Source: Ruminococcus flavefaciens (GTDB taxonomy: Bacteria > Bacillota > Clostridia > Oscillospirales > Ruminococcaceae). Taken from it: 27,236 bases of DNA. Position numbers and translations under genes: made by a program. The notes beneath the pieces are model-generated. The model was not told the DNA's origin and ran no database searches. It saw nothing but the letters and a program-made list of their open reading frames with translations. Location: NCBI GenBank assembly GCA_002310115.1, contig DBYI01000109.1, forward strand, positions 586 to 27,821, given 5' to 3'. Positions 16,395 to 24,114 of the stretch are shown here, piece after piece (position 1 is the stretch's first letter; every line of letters begins with the position of its first letter).

Positions 16395-18308
16395 TCATTT
16401 ATACCAGCTTACTGGTATAAGATTGTCATCTGGATCACGCCACTCTTCAACTGTATTTGCCTTAAAAACATCTGTTTCTAGTTTAGCATGATCAACTATT
16501 ATTACTTGTAATTTGCCGTTACTATCATCTGCTCTCTCAAAAATAAAATTATAAATATCTTCCACAGCTTTGATATCCATATCTTCTTCGGTTGTTCCTT
16601 CAGGGAAATATACTTGCGAGGGTTGATCCAAAAAAATGAAATTTGGAACGGGTCTTTTATTTGTGATAAAGAATTTATGCAAACCAAACATAGAAATCAA
16701 ATGTGCTCCTAACCAATTAGAGGCACTTCCCATTTCTCTAAGTACAACAGGTCGATTAGTATCAACAACTACTGTAGCTTTACTGATATCTATACGGTAT
16801 GGATGACCTGTATACTCCATTGCAAGGCTTTTAGCCCAATCTGTCATGTATGTTTGTATTACTGAAAGAGCAGAATATGTTCTATCTTTGATTGAATCGT
16901 TGCTAAGAATTGAATCTATTTCATCAATTCTTGTCTCAATCAATTTTATTTTCTGCTCTAAATCATTTGAGTTCGGTTCGGGTTTAACATTGTCTAGCCA
17001 ATAACTAATTCTACCATACACAGCCGCTTTACGAGCATTCAAATCCTTAATTTTTTTAGCATTTTCCCATTGCTCATAAACTCCATCAATTGAAGCTTTT
17101 ATATGTGATATTTCGCCTCGAATAGCATCGGCAGTCTGCTCTTGTTGATCAATGTATCTACGTAATTTAGGCCTTTCTTTTTCTACTCGACTAATAGCTT
17201 TATCCAAAGCACTGATGGATTCTTTCATCAAACTAATACTTGGCGGTTCCGGATTTAATTGCCCAGAACATAACGGACATTTACCTGCATCAAAGTCAAG
17301 TTTCTCAAATAATCCTATTGATTCGAGTCGCACCTTTTGATGTATTATTTCATCATTGTATCCGGTTGCGTCTCCAATATATTTTTGGGCTTCGAGTATT
17401 GAATTATTTATAAGCCGCAATTCCTCTTGTTTCTCTTCCAGTTGAGTTTGAAGCTTCGATAATTGATCTAACGAATCCGAAGTAATCGCTGTTGTCACAA
17501 GCTCAACTTTTGATAAAGCTGAATATAATGCGTTGAAATCAGATTTATCAATTCCTGTTTCAGATGAGATTAACCCAACTTTGACAGCTTCCGCTAATAG
17601 ACCAACAGCTCTTTCTGATCCTGTTCCGGTGAGGGAGTTCTTTTCATTCAGTTCTCTACGAAGAAGTTTTAATTGCCGTTCTTTTGATCTTCTTTCGGTT
17701 ACTAAGGAAATTGCCTCCTCATTCACTGCACCAAGAAAATATGGAAGGGTGTCTTTGATTGATTGTGATACAAAAGGCTCTTCAGCTTGTCTATGAAAGA
17801 GCGATGTTCGTGCAGCAATTTCATCTTGACTTTGGAAACAATAAAAAAGTGCGTGTCTAACGTTTGCTTGTAGCGGGAGGCGACTTTCACTATCTTCCGG
17901 AATATGAACATTCTCAGATATTCCGAGCTCAATAGTTATAAGCTTTTCAATTCCTTCCACATTTGTGTTAGATTCAAAATCGCAGCGTTCTGGAGAAGTT
18001 ATGTCTGCTCCTGCATCATAATAACAGTAAGAAGTTGATTGTTGACCTACTTCTGGATTTTTTCTAGCAATAAAAATACGATTTGCATCGAATTGTAGAA
18101 GAAGACCATACCATGAAACATTATCACGTACTACTCCTTCTGCAATATTGCATTTGCTGCCGCCCAAGCAATACTCAATAATATCACCAACTGCAGATTT
18201 GCCAGATTTAGACTTTCCTGTGATTATATTGACTTTTCCAATATTGAAGGCAATGGTTCTTTTTTGACCTTTTTTTCCATAAAGAACTAACTCTTTTATT
18301 TGCATCAT
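16395..18308 (-). CDS. DUF3732 SMC/Rad50-like ATPase of an ABC-3C system
   Basis: I start at the first of two adjacent ATGs (18308), which overlap the stop of the upstream gene; product 637 aa. Walker A is 'GKSKSGKS' (about residues 31-38) in the DUF3732 context 'VNIITGKSKSGKSAVGDII'. The middle is coiled-coil-like around a CPLC motif (C344, C347), positioned like the zinc hook of Rad50. Walker B is 'FIFLDQPSQ' (D561), and 'VIIVDHAKLE' near the end gives the H-loop. In ABC three-component systems this ATPase is proposed to sense foreign nucleic acid and activate an effector. It is the last gene of the operon, after the middle component and effector. Its last codons form a perfect 9-bp hairpin (16399-16420). 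Confidence 0.9.
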   Translation of the reverse strand: MMQIKELVLYGKKGQKRTIAFNIGKVNIITGKSKSGKSAVGDIIEYCLGGSKCNIAEGVVRDNVSWYGLLLQFDANRIFIARKNPEVGQQSTSYCYYDAGADITSPERCDFESNTNVEGIEKLITIELGISENVHIPEDSESRLPLQANVRHALFYCFQSQDEIAARTSLFHRQAEEPFVSQSIKDTLPYFLGAVNEEAISLVTERRSKERQLKLLRRELNEKNSLTGTGSERAVGLLAEAVKVGLISSETGIDKSDFNALYSALSKVELVTTAITSDSLDQLSKLQTQLEEKQEELRLINNSILEAQKYIGDATGYNDEIIHQKVRLESIGLFEKLDFDAGKCPLCSGQLNPEPPSISLMKESISALDKAISRVEKERPKLRRYIDQQEQTADAIRGEISHIKASIDGVYEQWENAKKIKDLNARKAAVYGRISYWLDNVKPEPNSNDLEQKIKLIETRIDEIDSILSNDSIKDRTYSALSVIQTYMTDWAKSLAMEYTGHPYRIDISKATVVVDTNRPVVLREMGSASNWLGAHLISMFGLHKFFITNKRPVPNFIFLDQPSQVYFPEGTTEEDMDIKAVEDIYNFIFERADDSNGKLQVIIVDHAKLETDVFKANTVEEWRDPDDNLIPVSWYK

Positions 18309-18793
18309 GGTCTTACCCCCAGACAAAAATAAATCGTTTCAACCTTACCAGCTGAAGCAAACCACCTTGCAACATGTTCAGCTTTGTTCAAACAATCACT
18401 TACTTCAGAATCTATGAACTTTATTTTGCTTAGCGATTTCATATTAGGATTCCTTTCAATTTCACCCATATCTGTAAGCCTTAACATTCCTGTCTGAAGC
18501 ATTAATTCCAACGCTTCATTTGTAATGGAAATCAGGTCGTTTGCACGTTTTCCATAGTTGTACATGAGTGCCTGATTAGCTTGTACCCAATTCATAAGCT
18601 GTGTTTTGCTTGATATTCTTTCACGAGTTTGTTTTGGTAGGACTAATGGCAATATCAGGTATACTAATGGGAAAGGAAGTGCGCGTGAAGTGTTTTTTTG
18701 ATATTCCGCTACCATCGCATATAATACTCTTCCGCAAAACGCTGGATTAAATAGATATTTAACTTCCTTTGGTCGTTGATTCCATTCTCTCAT
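18305..18793 (-). CDS. ABC-3C system middle component
   Basis: The 162-aa, largely helical protein begins 'REWNQRPKEVKYLFNPAFCG', followed by 'PLVYLILPLVLP' and 'ALELMLQTGMLRLTDMGEI', a pattern I associate with the small middle component of three-component ABC systems, probably a winged-helix-like adaptor between ATPase and effector. It starts in an ATGA overlap with the effector gene and ends in an ATGATG overlap with the ATPase gene, so the three subunits are translationally coupled and probably made in fixed ratio. It has no catalytic motif. Identification rests on the size, pattern and fixed gene order; confidence is good for the system, moderate for the exact subfamily. Confidence 0.82.
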   Translation of the reverse strand: MREWNQRPKEVKYLFNPAFCGRVLYAMVAEYQKNTSRALPFPLVYLILPLVLPKQTRERISSKTQLMNWVQANQALMYNYGKRANDLISITNEALELMLQTGMLRLTDMGEIERNPNMKSLSKIKFIDSEVSDCLNKAEHVARWFASAGKVETIYFCLGVRP

Positions 18794-19977
18794 TCACAAC
18801 ACGTCCCTTCCAGAAGATGTTCTAATTTCTTGATAAAGTCAATATGCCATCCAACTGTCAAACTGTTTGCCATAATATGGTATGTCCCATGCATAACATA
18901 AGATTCGTAGCACTTGTCACGAATGCGAATGTCTGAATTAGAGACATGACTATATAGTTTCCTTCCTTCTTTTTCTTTTTCTGAATCGGTAGCATTTCCA
19001 TATTCCTGAAGGTTATCTTGCATGATTGCGAAAGCTCTCTCCCATGAATCCTTTAATCTGCGTTCGTAACTTTCAAGTTCATCTGCATACAATAATCCTT
19101 GTCTAATCCAACTGGAGCGTTGCATAGAGGCCCGATAATAATCGCTGAGAGCAATACTTAATGTAGCACTTGATGTTTTTATTAGTCTAAGTTGTTCTAA
19201 AAAAAGTCGATCCTTAGAATCTAAATCTTTCTCATCAATTGGATCCAACTCTCCAAAATCTATTGGAAGATTATCTTCATCATATTGCTGTGATATTTCA
19301 CGAACTTTGAATTGCAATTGCCGTTGACTCATTATAACAGCATCATCTGACTTGAGTGCTTTAATGACCTCCTTAAACCACCATCCTTCCACTCTTTCAG
19401 TTACGGTATCAAGGTATTCAAAAGGACAGGAGTATTTGAGAATCTTTTTTATATCTTCTAACACATCAACAATACCTGGTGCTGAAGAAATAATACGAAT
19501 ATGTGATAGTAAATTTTTTATTTCTTTCTCATCCATTGATAAAAATGATTGATAAAATGATTTGTTTTCTTGATTAGTACTGTTTTGGGCTGTTTCTTCA
19601 AGAATAGAATATGCCTCACTATATTCATTTTTATTGATCTTAAATGCAGCTGTTCCTTCGTTAACCTGTGCAGTAGTAATAATAACAAAATAAGTTGTTT
19701 CAAGAAGTGTTTTATCACTATTAATCATATCAATCCAAACTTTTAACGTCCTCCATAAATCAACAGATTTGTTTGAAAGACTTCCAACTTTGTTTGTATG
19801 ATGCTTTAATTGGATGAGTTCGTATGGAGTTCCGCTTGTTTCAAAAGACACATCATCAAATTTTTCAATTGATATTTGTGCTTCTAAATTATCGTTTTTT
19901 AATAACATATATAGCGCAAATCTTACCTGATATAAATATCCGAGCATTTGCGCTCCTGCTTCATGTTTAGAATTAAT
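18790..19977 (-). CDS. ABC-3C effector with Cap4/DUF4297-like nuclease domain
   Basis: The N-terminal domain has 'AGAQMLGYLYQVRFALYMLL', then 'ISIEKFDDVSFE' and 'YELIQLKHH', matching the D...QxK core (D42, Q56, K58) of the PD-(D/E)XK nucleases seen in Cap4/DUF4297-type effectors. The C-terminal half (about 190-395) is helical and would be the ABC-3C C-terminal domain that contacts the other subunits. Likely role: DNA degradation once the ATPase senses invasion. The start is unusual: AAGGAGG (19992-19986) is 8 nt before an ATT at 19977 (395 aa). The alternatives are a TTG at 20001, poorly spaced from an AGAAGG, or an internal ATG at 19947 that would cut into the conserved motif. It is the first gene of the operon. 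Confidence 0.83.
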   Translation of the reverse strand: MNSKHEAGAQMLGYLYQVRFALYMLLKNDNLEAQISIEKFDDVSFETSGTPYELIQLKHHTNKVGSLSNKSVDLWRTLKVWIDMINSDKTLLETTYFVIITTAQVNEGTAAFKINKNEYSEAYSILEETAQNSTNQENKSFYQSFLSMDEKEIKNLLSHIRIISSAPGIVDVLEDIKKILKYSCPFEYLDTVTERVEGWWFKEVIKALKSDDAVIMSQRQLQFKVREISQQYDEDNLPIDFGELDPIDEKDLDSKDRLFLEQLRLIKTSSATLSIALSDYYRASMQRSSWIRQGLLYADELESYERRLKDSWERAFAIMQDNLQEYGNATDSEKEKEGRKLYSHVSNSDIRIRDKCYESYVMHGTYHIMANSLTVGWHIDFIKKLEHLLEGTCCE

Positions 19978-20090
19978 CTTGCATCCCTCCTTAATAATCA
20001 ATGCCTTCTATTATGCATAAGCACAAAGTTCATCATAATCGACAATACAAACTAAATCTGATGGACGAATATACTGTCGACTACAAAAAT

Positions 20091-20119
20091 AGTATACCAT
20101 AATAGCCTAATTCTGTCAA
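20091..20119 (-). promoter_or_regulatory. Promoter of the ABC-3C operon
   Basis: On the minus strand TTGACA (20119-20114), 17-bp spacer, TATACT (20096-20091). The predicted leader is about 105 nt. Confidence 0.85.
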
Positions 20120-20227
20120 TAATTCGTAATATATCAAACATAATTTTGGACATTCTGTTTTAGTTTAACATAAATATTGATTAACGCTGTGCTTATTGTT
20201 AGATTAGCTGCAGCTTTCGATTATACA

Positions 20228-20250
20228 AAAAGTCCTCACAGCCGAAGCTG
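20228..20250. repeat. Left half of the IS-split ~55-bp hairpin repeat
   Basis: AAAAAGTCCTCACAGCCGAAGCTG stops exactly at the IS end; the missing half resumes at 22080. Joining the halves through the shared GCTG recreates a perfect 12-bp stem with a CGAA loop. Confidence 0.85.
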
Positions 20251-20317
20251 TGATATAATCCCCCTAGAGAAGACACACGAAAAAACAAAAGTGTGAAAAC
20301 TCTAAGGTGGTTATTTT

Positions 20318-21004
20318 ATGTCAAGACGAAGTAAACTAACGGATGAAGAACGGATTTCGGCGGTGCAAGAATACCTAAATGGAGAAGGTAGCTATCGTTC
20401 GATTGCAAGGAAATATGGGGTAGATCACAAACTATTACGCGTGCTTGTTGGCCGTGCCCAGACTGAAGGAATAGAATCAATAAAAATTCGACCTGTAAAT
20501 AGAAAGTATACAGTTGAAACAAAATTGGCAGCAGTTCAGGAATATCTGGCAGGAAAAGGAAGTCAATTGGATATATGTAAAAAATATCATATTACCAATA
20601 ATAATCTTCTCATTCAGTGGATAAAGTGCTATAATAATGGTAAAGACTTTAGGGAGCGTAGACGCTCAGAAAGAGGAATTACCATGAACAAAGGCAGGAA
20701 AACAACACAGGAAGAACGTACAGAGATCGTAGCATTCTGCATCGAGAACGGCAAGGATTATGGACTTACAATGGAGAAATACGGAGTATCTTATCAGCAG
20801 ATCTATTTGTGGGTCAGAAAATATGAAGAAAAGGGCATAGATGGCCTCATAGATCGCAGAGGCAAGGCAAAGCCCGAGGAAGAACTTACTGAAGCAGACA
20901 GATTACGTATGGAAAACAAGATATTGCAGGCAAAGATAAAGGATCAGGAAATGGAGATAAAGCTGTTAAAAAAACTCAGGGAGTTGAGAGGGGGCGATCG
21001 CTGA
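20318..21004 (+). CDS. IS3-family OrfA (helix-turn-helix protein)
   Basis: The 228-aa protein has repeated helix-turn-helix units: 'YRSIARKYGVDHKLLRVLV', 'QLDICKKYHITNNNLLIQWI' and 'YGLTMEKYGVSYQQIYLWV'. A C-terminal leucine-zipper-like stretch ('ENKILQAKIKDQEMEIKLL') follows. It would bind the IS ends, and by -1 frameshifting at an A7 run (20968-20974) be extended into the OrfAB transposase. It is longer than the usual 90-170 aa OrfA because of the extra HTH units. AAGGTGG lies 8 nt before the ATG. Confidence 0.9.
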   Translation: MSRRSKLTDEERISAVQEYLNGEGSYRSIARKYGVDHKLLRVLVGRAQTEGIESIKIRPVNRKYTVETKLAAVQEYLAGKGSQLDICKKYHITNNNLLIQWIKCYNNGKDFRERRRSERGITMNKGRKTTQEERTEIVAFCIENGKDYGLTMEKYGVSYQQIYLWVRKYEEKGIDGLIDRRGKAKPEEELTEADRLRMENKILQAKIKDQEMEIKLLKKLRELRGGDR

Positions 21005-21897
21005 GCGGAGTACGAAATGAGGGCATATACCTTGCTGTTCAGTATATGAATGAAGCTGAGCATTATCCGATCCAAAAGCTCTGTGCTGTTGTTCACATAG
21101 CGCGTTCTGCTTACTATAAGTGGCTGAAAAGGACACCAAGCCATAGACAGCTGGTCAATGAAGAGCTTGTAGAATGAATCAAACAGCACTATGAGGAACG
21201 AAACGGAATTTTAGGATATCGACAAATGACAGTTGTAATTAATCGAGAACATAATGTACATTACAACCCAAAGCGGATTTACAGGCTTATGAATATTCTT
21301 TATTTGAAGTCAGTTACTCGTATCAAAAAGAATACATATATACCTTCAACACCGCAGATCACAGCAGAGAATATTCTGAACAGAGATTTTCACGCAGATA
21401 AACCGAATGAGAAATGGCTCACTGATGTGACAGAGTTTAAGTATCACGATGGAACAGTCGTAAAGAAGATGTATCTGAGCGCGATTCTAGACCTTTATGA
21501 CAGACGTATCGTAGCATACAAGATCGGAGATAGCAATAACAACGAGCTTGTTTATTCTACATTTGATGAAGCAAAATCACACAATCCAGATGCTCACCCT
21601 ATCTTCCACAGTGACCGAGGATTTCAGTATACCAATAAAACATTCCATCAGAAGCTTGTAGATGCAGGAATGCTGCAAAGTATGTCCAGAGTTGGGCGCT
21701 GCATTGATAACGGACCGATGGAGGGCTGGTGGGGAATCCTGAAATCCGAGATGTATTATCTGCGTAAATTCACAAACAAGGAAGAGCTAATCTCGGCGAT
21801 AGAAGAATACATTAGCTACTACAACACAAAGCGGTACCAGATCAGGCTGAGTTGTATGACGCCAATGGAATATCATGAAGCATATCCTGTGGCATGA
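20974..21897 (+). pseudogene. IS3-family OrfB transposase, interrupted by a stop codon
   Basis: The frame entered by a -1 shift at the A7 run reads '...EGIYLAVQYMNEAEHYPIQKLC' and then hits TGA at 21175-21177, in the middle of the conserved 'LVNEELVE*IKQHYEERNGILGYRQM'. After the stop the frame continues to 21897 with the whole rve catalytic core: 'WLTDVTEF' (first D), 'HSDRGFQY' (second D) and 'MEGWWGILKSEMYY' (E), then 'YYNTKR' and 'MTPMEYH'. The integrase core is therefore intact but cannot be made as full OrfAB unless the stop is read through. Start codons downstream of the stop (ATG 21226) would give only a 223-aa core. The copy is probably inactive by itself. Confidence 0.88.
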
Positions 21898-21915
21898 CTG
21901 GTAGGCGGGCGCCGC

Positions 21916-22020
21916 GGCAAGCACCTTTCTCCGTTCGTCGCTACGCTCCTCACTCCAAAAGGTGCTTGCCAGTTACTGCTAACAACAAAGCAGCCTGCAC
22001 AAATTGAACAGACTGCTTTT
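21916..22020. other. IS tail with long hairpin and terminator
   Basis: GGCAAGCACCTTT (21916-21928) pairs with AAAGGTGCTTGCC (21958-21970), a 13-bp stem with a 29-nt loop. A second stem AAAGCAGCCTG / CAGACTGCTTT (21987-22019, one mismatch) ending in TTTT is a terminator for the transposase transcript. Confidence 0.7.
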
Positions 22021-22079
22021 AGATATTACATAGAATTATTTTTGTTTTTTCCACTGTCTACTTGACAAGGGGCGGGTCA

Positions 22080-22114
22080 GCTGTGAGGACTCATTGTTTT
22101 TATTCAGATAAACA
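22080..22114. repeat. Right half of the IS-split ~55-bp hairpin repeat
   Basis: GCTGTGAGGACTCATTG followed by 'TTATTCAGATAA' matches 16275-16306 in the same orientation; it is the continuation of 20228-20250. Confidence 0.85.
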
Positions 22115-22316
22115 CATTAACGTGAATATCACGCCAGCTTAGTATCCTACGCTTAGTGGATTTAGCGTAAGGGTATTCTTTAGCATCGTCCAGATTCAGC
22201 GTAAAATAGCCGATCTGAGTATATTTTGGAATTACTTCTTTTCGCTTATTGCAGCCTGAGCAGCAGCAAGTGGAGCCGTCACCCACAATAAACTTAGGGT
22301 GACAAATGGGTGACAA
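22104..22316 (-). pseudogene. Short Cys-rich open frame, possible gene remnant
   Basis: A 70-codon minus-strand frame with 'STCCCSGCNKRKEVI' and '...KRRILSWRDIHVNVFI'. It can only begin at a TTG lying in the 182-bp repeat and has no ribosome site, so it looks like a C-terminal remnant joined to the repeat. I do not recognise a family. It fills the space between the IS and the right repeat. Confidence 0.25.
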
Positions 22317-22470
22317 AATACGTTATCGGCTCAGAAAATAGTAAAATCCTGACAAGTTGTAAAACCTGTCAGGATTTCATTTTATAGCGTATTATAGCTG
22401 CTTAGCTATTACTTCATAGCCTCTTCAACAGCAACTGCGCAAGCAACTGTTGCACCAACCATCGGATTGT
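22289..22470 (+). repeat. Right 182-bp direct repeat (native 3' end of the GGGtGRT gene)
   Basis: Identical to 7863-8044. At its left end are two direct GGGTGAC copies 11 bp apart and an inverted GTCACCC, a possible recombinase-binding arrangement. Confidence 0.95.
22344..22377 (-). terminator. Terminator of the GGGtGRT operon
   Basis: AAATCCTGACA / TGTCAGGATTT, an 11-bp stem followed by T-rich sequence on the minus strand; a second copy is in the left repeat at 7918-7951. Confidence 0.85.
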
Positions 22471-23407
22471 TGCCCATACCGATGAGTCCCATCATCTCAA
22501 CGTGAGCAGGAACTGAAGATGAACCTGCAAACTGTGCATCAGAGTGCATACGACCAAGAGTATCTGTCATACCATAAGAAGCTGGACCAGCTGCCATATT
22601 ATCAGGATGAAGTGTACGTCCTGTACCACCACCAGAAGCTACCGAGAAATACTTTTTGCCTGCATCAACGCGCTCCTTCTTATATGTTCCTGCTACAGGA
22701 TGCTGGAAACGTGTTGGGTTAGTTGAGTTACCTGTGATAGATACGTCAACATTCTCCTTCCACATAATAGCAACGCCTTCTCTTACGTCGTTTGCTCCAT
22801 AACAGTTAACCTTAGCGCGGAGACCATCTGAGTAAGCCTTGCGGAAAACTTCCTTTACTTCGCCTGTAGCGTAGTCCATCTCAGTCTCAATGTATGTAAA
22901 TCCGTTGATACGAGCGATGATCTGAGCAGCATCCTTGCCAAGACCATTAAGGATAACGCGGAGTGGCTTCTGACGAACCTTGTTTGCCTTCTCAGCAATA
23001 CCAATAGCACCCTCAGCAGCAGCGAATGACTCGTGACCAGCGAGGAATGCGAAACACTCTGTGTCCTCTTCAAGAAGCATCTTGCCAAGGTTACCGTGAC
23101 CAAGACCAACCTTACGCTGATCAGCAACTGAACCTGGAATACAGAAAGCCTGGAGACCCTCTCCAATTGCAGCAGCAGCGTCAGCTGCTCTCTTGCAGCC
23201 CTTCTTTATAGCGATAGCGCAGCCTACTGTGTAAGCCCACTTTGCATTTTCAAAACAAATAGGCTGGATTCCCTCAACGAGCTTGTAGATGTCGAGGCCC
23301 TTAACCTTACATACGTCAGCACACTCCTCGATAGAGCTGATGCCGTAATTCTTAAGAACAGCGAGAATCTGCTTCTCACGTCTCTCATATGATTCAAATA
23401 AAGCCAT
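22409..23407 (-). CDS. GGGtGRT protein
   Basis: The 332-aa cytosolic protein contains the signature 'ASGGGTGRTLHPDNMAAG' that names the family, plus 'FLAGHESFAAAEGAIGIAEKA' and 'VDVSITGNSTNPTRFQHP'. Conserved Cys residues are present ('EECADVCKV'). The biochemical role is not established to my knowledge; its steady pairing with a NifU/IscU-like scaffold suggests Fe-S cluster handling in anaerobic Firmicutes. AAGGAGG precedes the ATG, and the scaffold gene ends 14 bp upstream, so the two form an operon with the scaffold first. Codon use suggests strong expression. Its 3' end and terminator are duplicated at the other side of the island, but the gene itself is intact. Confidence 0.92.
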   Translation of the reverse strand: MALFESYERREKQILAVLKNYGISSIEECADVCKVKGLDIYKLVEGIQPICFENAKWAYTVGCAIAIKKGCKRAADAAAAIGEGLQAFCIPGSVADQRKVGLGHGNLGKMLLEEDTECFAFLAGHESFAAAEGAIGIAEKANKVRQKPLRVILNGLGKDAAQIIARINGFTYIETEMDYATGEVKEVFRKAYSDGLRAKVNCYGANDVREGVAIMWKENVDVSITGNSTNPTRFQHPVAGTYKKERVDAGKKYFSVASGGGTGRTLHPDNMAAGPASYGMTDTLGRMHSDAQFAGSSSVPAHVEMMGLIGMGNNPMVGATVACAVAVEEAMK

Positions 23408-23421
23408 TTTACAAGTCCTCC

Positions 23422-24114
23422 TTAGTCTTTTCTCGGATCAACGATCTTAACTGCATCAGCAACTCTGCCATACTGGCCCTGTGCCTTCTCAAATGCAGTG
23501 TTTGCGTCATCGCCTGCCTTGATAAAGTCCATCATCTTACCAAAATTGATGAACTTGTAGCCGATGATCTCGTCATCCTCATTAAGAGCGAGGCCTGTGA
23601 TATAACCGTCTGTGAGTTCGAGGTAACGGGGGCCCTTCTTGAGAGTACCGTATGTTGTACCGATCTGTGAACGGAGGCCCTTTCCGAGATCCTCAAGGCC
23701 TGCACCTATTACGAGACCGCCTTCAGAGAAAGCAGACTGTGAACGACCGTATACGATCTGGAGAAATAGCTCTCTCATAGCTGTATTAATAGCGTCACAT
23801 ACAAGGTCTGTATTAAGAGCTTCAAGAATAGTTCTGCCTGGAAGAATCTCTGCAGCCATAGCAGCAGAATGTGTCATACCAGAACATCCGATAGTCTCAA
23901 CGAGAGCTTCCTGTATCACACCTTCCTTAACATTGAGTGTGAGCTTGCAGGTACCCTGCTCAGGTGCACACCAGCCTATACCGTGTGTAAAGCCGGAAAT
24001 ATCCTTTATCTCCTTAGCCTTTACCCACTTTGCTTCCTCAGGAATCGGAGCAGCGCCGTGAGCAACGCCCTGTGCGATAGGGCACATTGTTTCAACTTCG
24101 TGCGAATAAATCAT
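23422..24114 (-). CDS. NifU/IscU-like iron-sulfur cluster assembly scaffold
   Basis: The 230-aa protein has the three scaffold cysteines in the expected order: C49 in 'IGWCAPEQG', C77 in 'ETIGCSGMTHSAAMAAE' and C106 in 'DLVCDAIN'. These would hold a transient Fe-S cluster before transfer to apoproteins. The C-terminal 80 residues ('KKGPRYLELTDGYITGLAL' onward) extend beyond the usual 130-150-aa IscU/NifU N-domain and are typical of the version that pairs with GGGtGRT. AAAGGAG lies 8 nt before the ATG. A promoter is 136-164 bp upstream on the minus strand. It is the first gene of the two-gene operon. Confidence 0.9.
   Translation of the reverse strand: MIYSHEVETMCPIAQGVAHGAAPIPEEAKWVKAKEIKDISGFTHGIGWCAPEQGTCKLTLNVKEGVIQEALVETIGCSGMTHSAAMAAEILPGRTILEALNTDLVCDAINTAMRELFLQIVYGRSQSAFSEGGLVIGAGLEDLGKGLRSQIGTTYGTLKKGPRYLELTDGYITGLALNEDDEIIGYKFINFGKMMDFIKAGDDANTAFEKAQGQYGRVADAVKIVDPRKD

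Larger units (their letters stand above)
20251..22079 (+). mobile_element. IS3-family (IS150-like) insertion sequence, 1829 bp
   Basis: Both ends begin TGA and share GAAAAAACAAAA at the same offset (positions 29-40 of each end) plus AGACA, giving imperfect terminal inverted repeats. A 4-bp direct duplication GCTG (20247-20250 and 22080-22083) flanks it. It encodes orfA and an orfB with an intact DDE triad but one nonsense codon, and has a 180-bp tail with hairpins. It lies in the right-hand hairpin repeat of the ABC-3C module. Confidence 0.9.
7863..22470. mobile_element. Accessory island bounded by 182-bp direct repeats
   Basis: Two identical 182-bp sequences (7863-8044 and 22289-22470) in direct orientation flank 14.2 kb that holds mobilization genes, two defence-like modules and an IS. 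The right copy is the natural 3' end and terminator of the GGGtGRT gene; the left copy is an orphan duplicate. The interior is visibly richer in A+T than the flanks. No integrase gene was found inside, and mobC is truncated at the left junction, so the element seems immobile now. The origin could be integration at a gene 3' end, or a Campbell-type recombination of a circular element. Confidence 0.75.

Noticed and set aside
20318..21004. HTH protein as a regulator of the divergent ABC-3C operon
   Set aside because: It lies within clear IS ends, has multiple IS3-type HTH units and a zipper, and leads into orfB by a slippery run: it is OrfA.
23639..24061. Long plus-strand frame opposite the scaffold gene
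   Set aside because: It is antisense to a well-conserved Fe-S scaffold gene and shows no family pattern.
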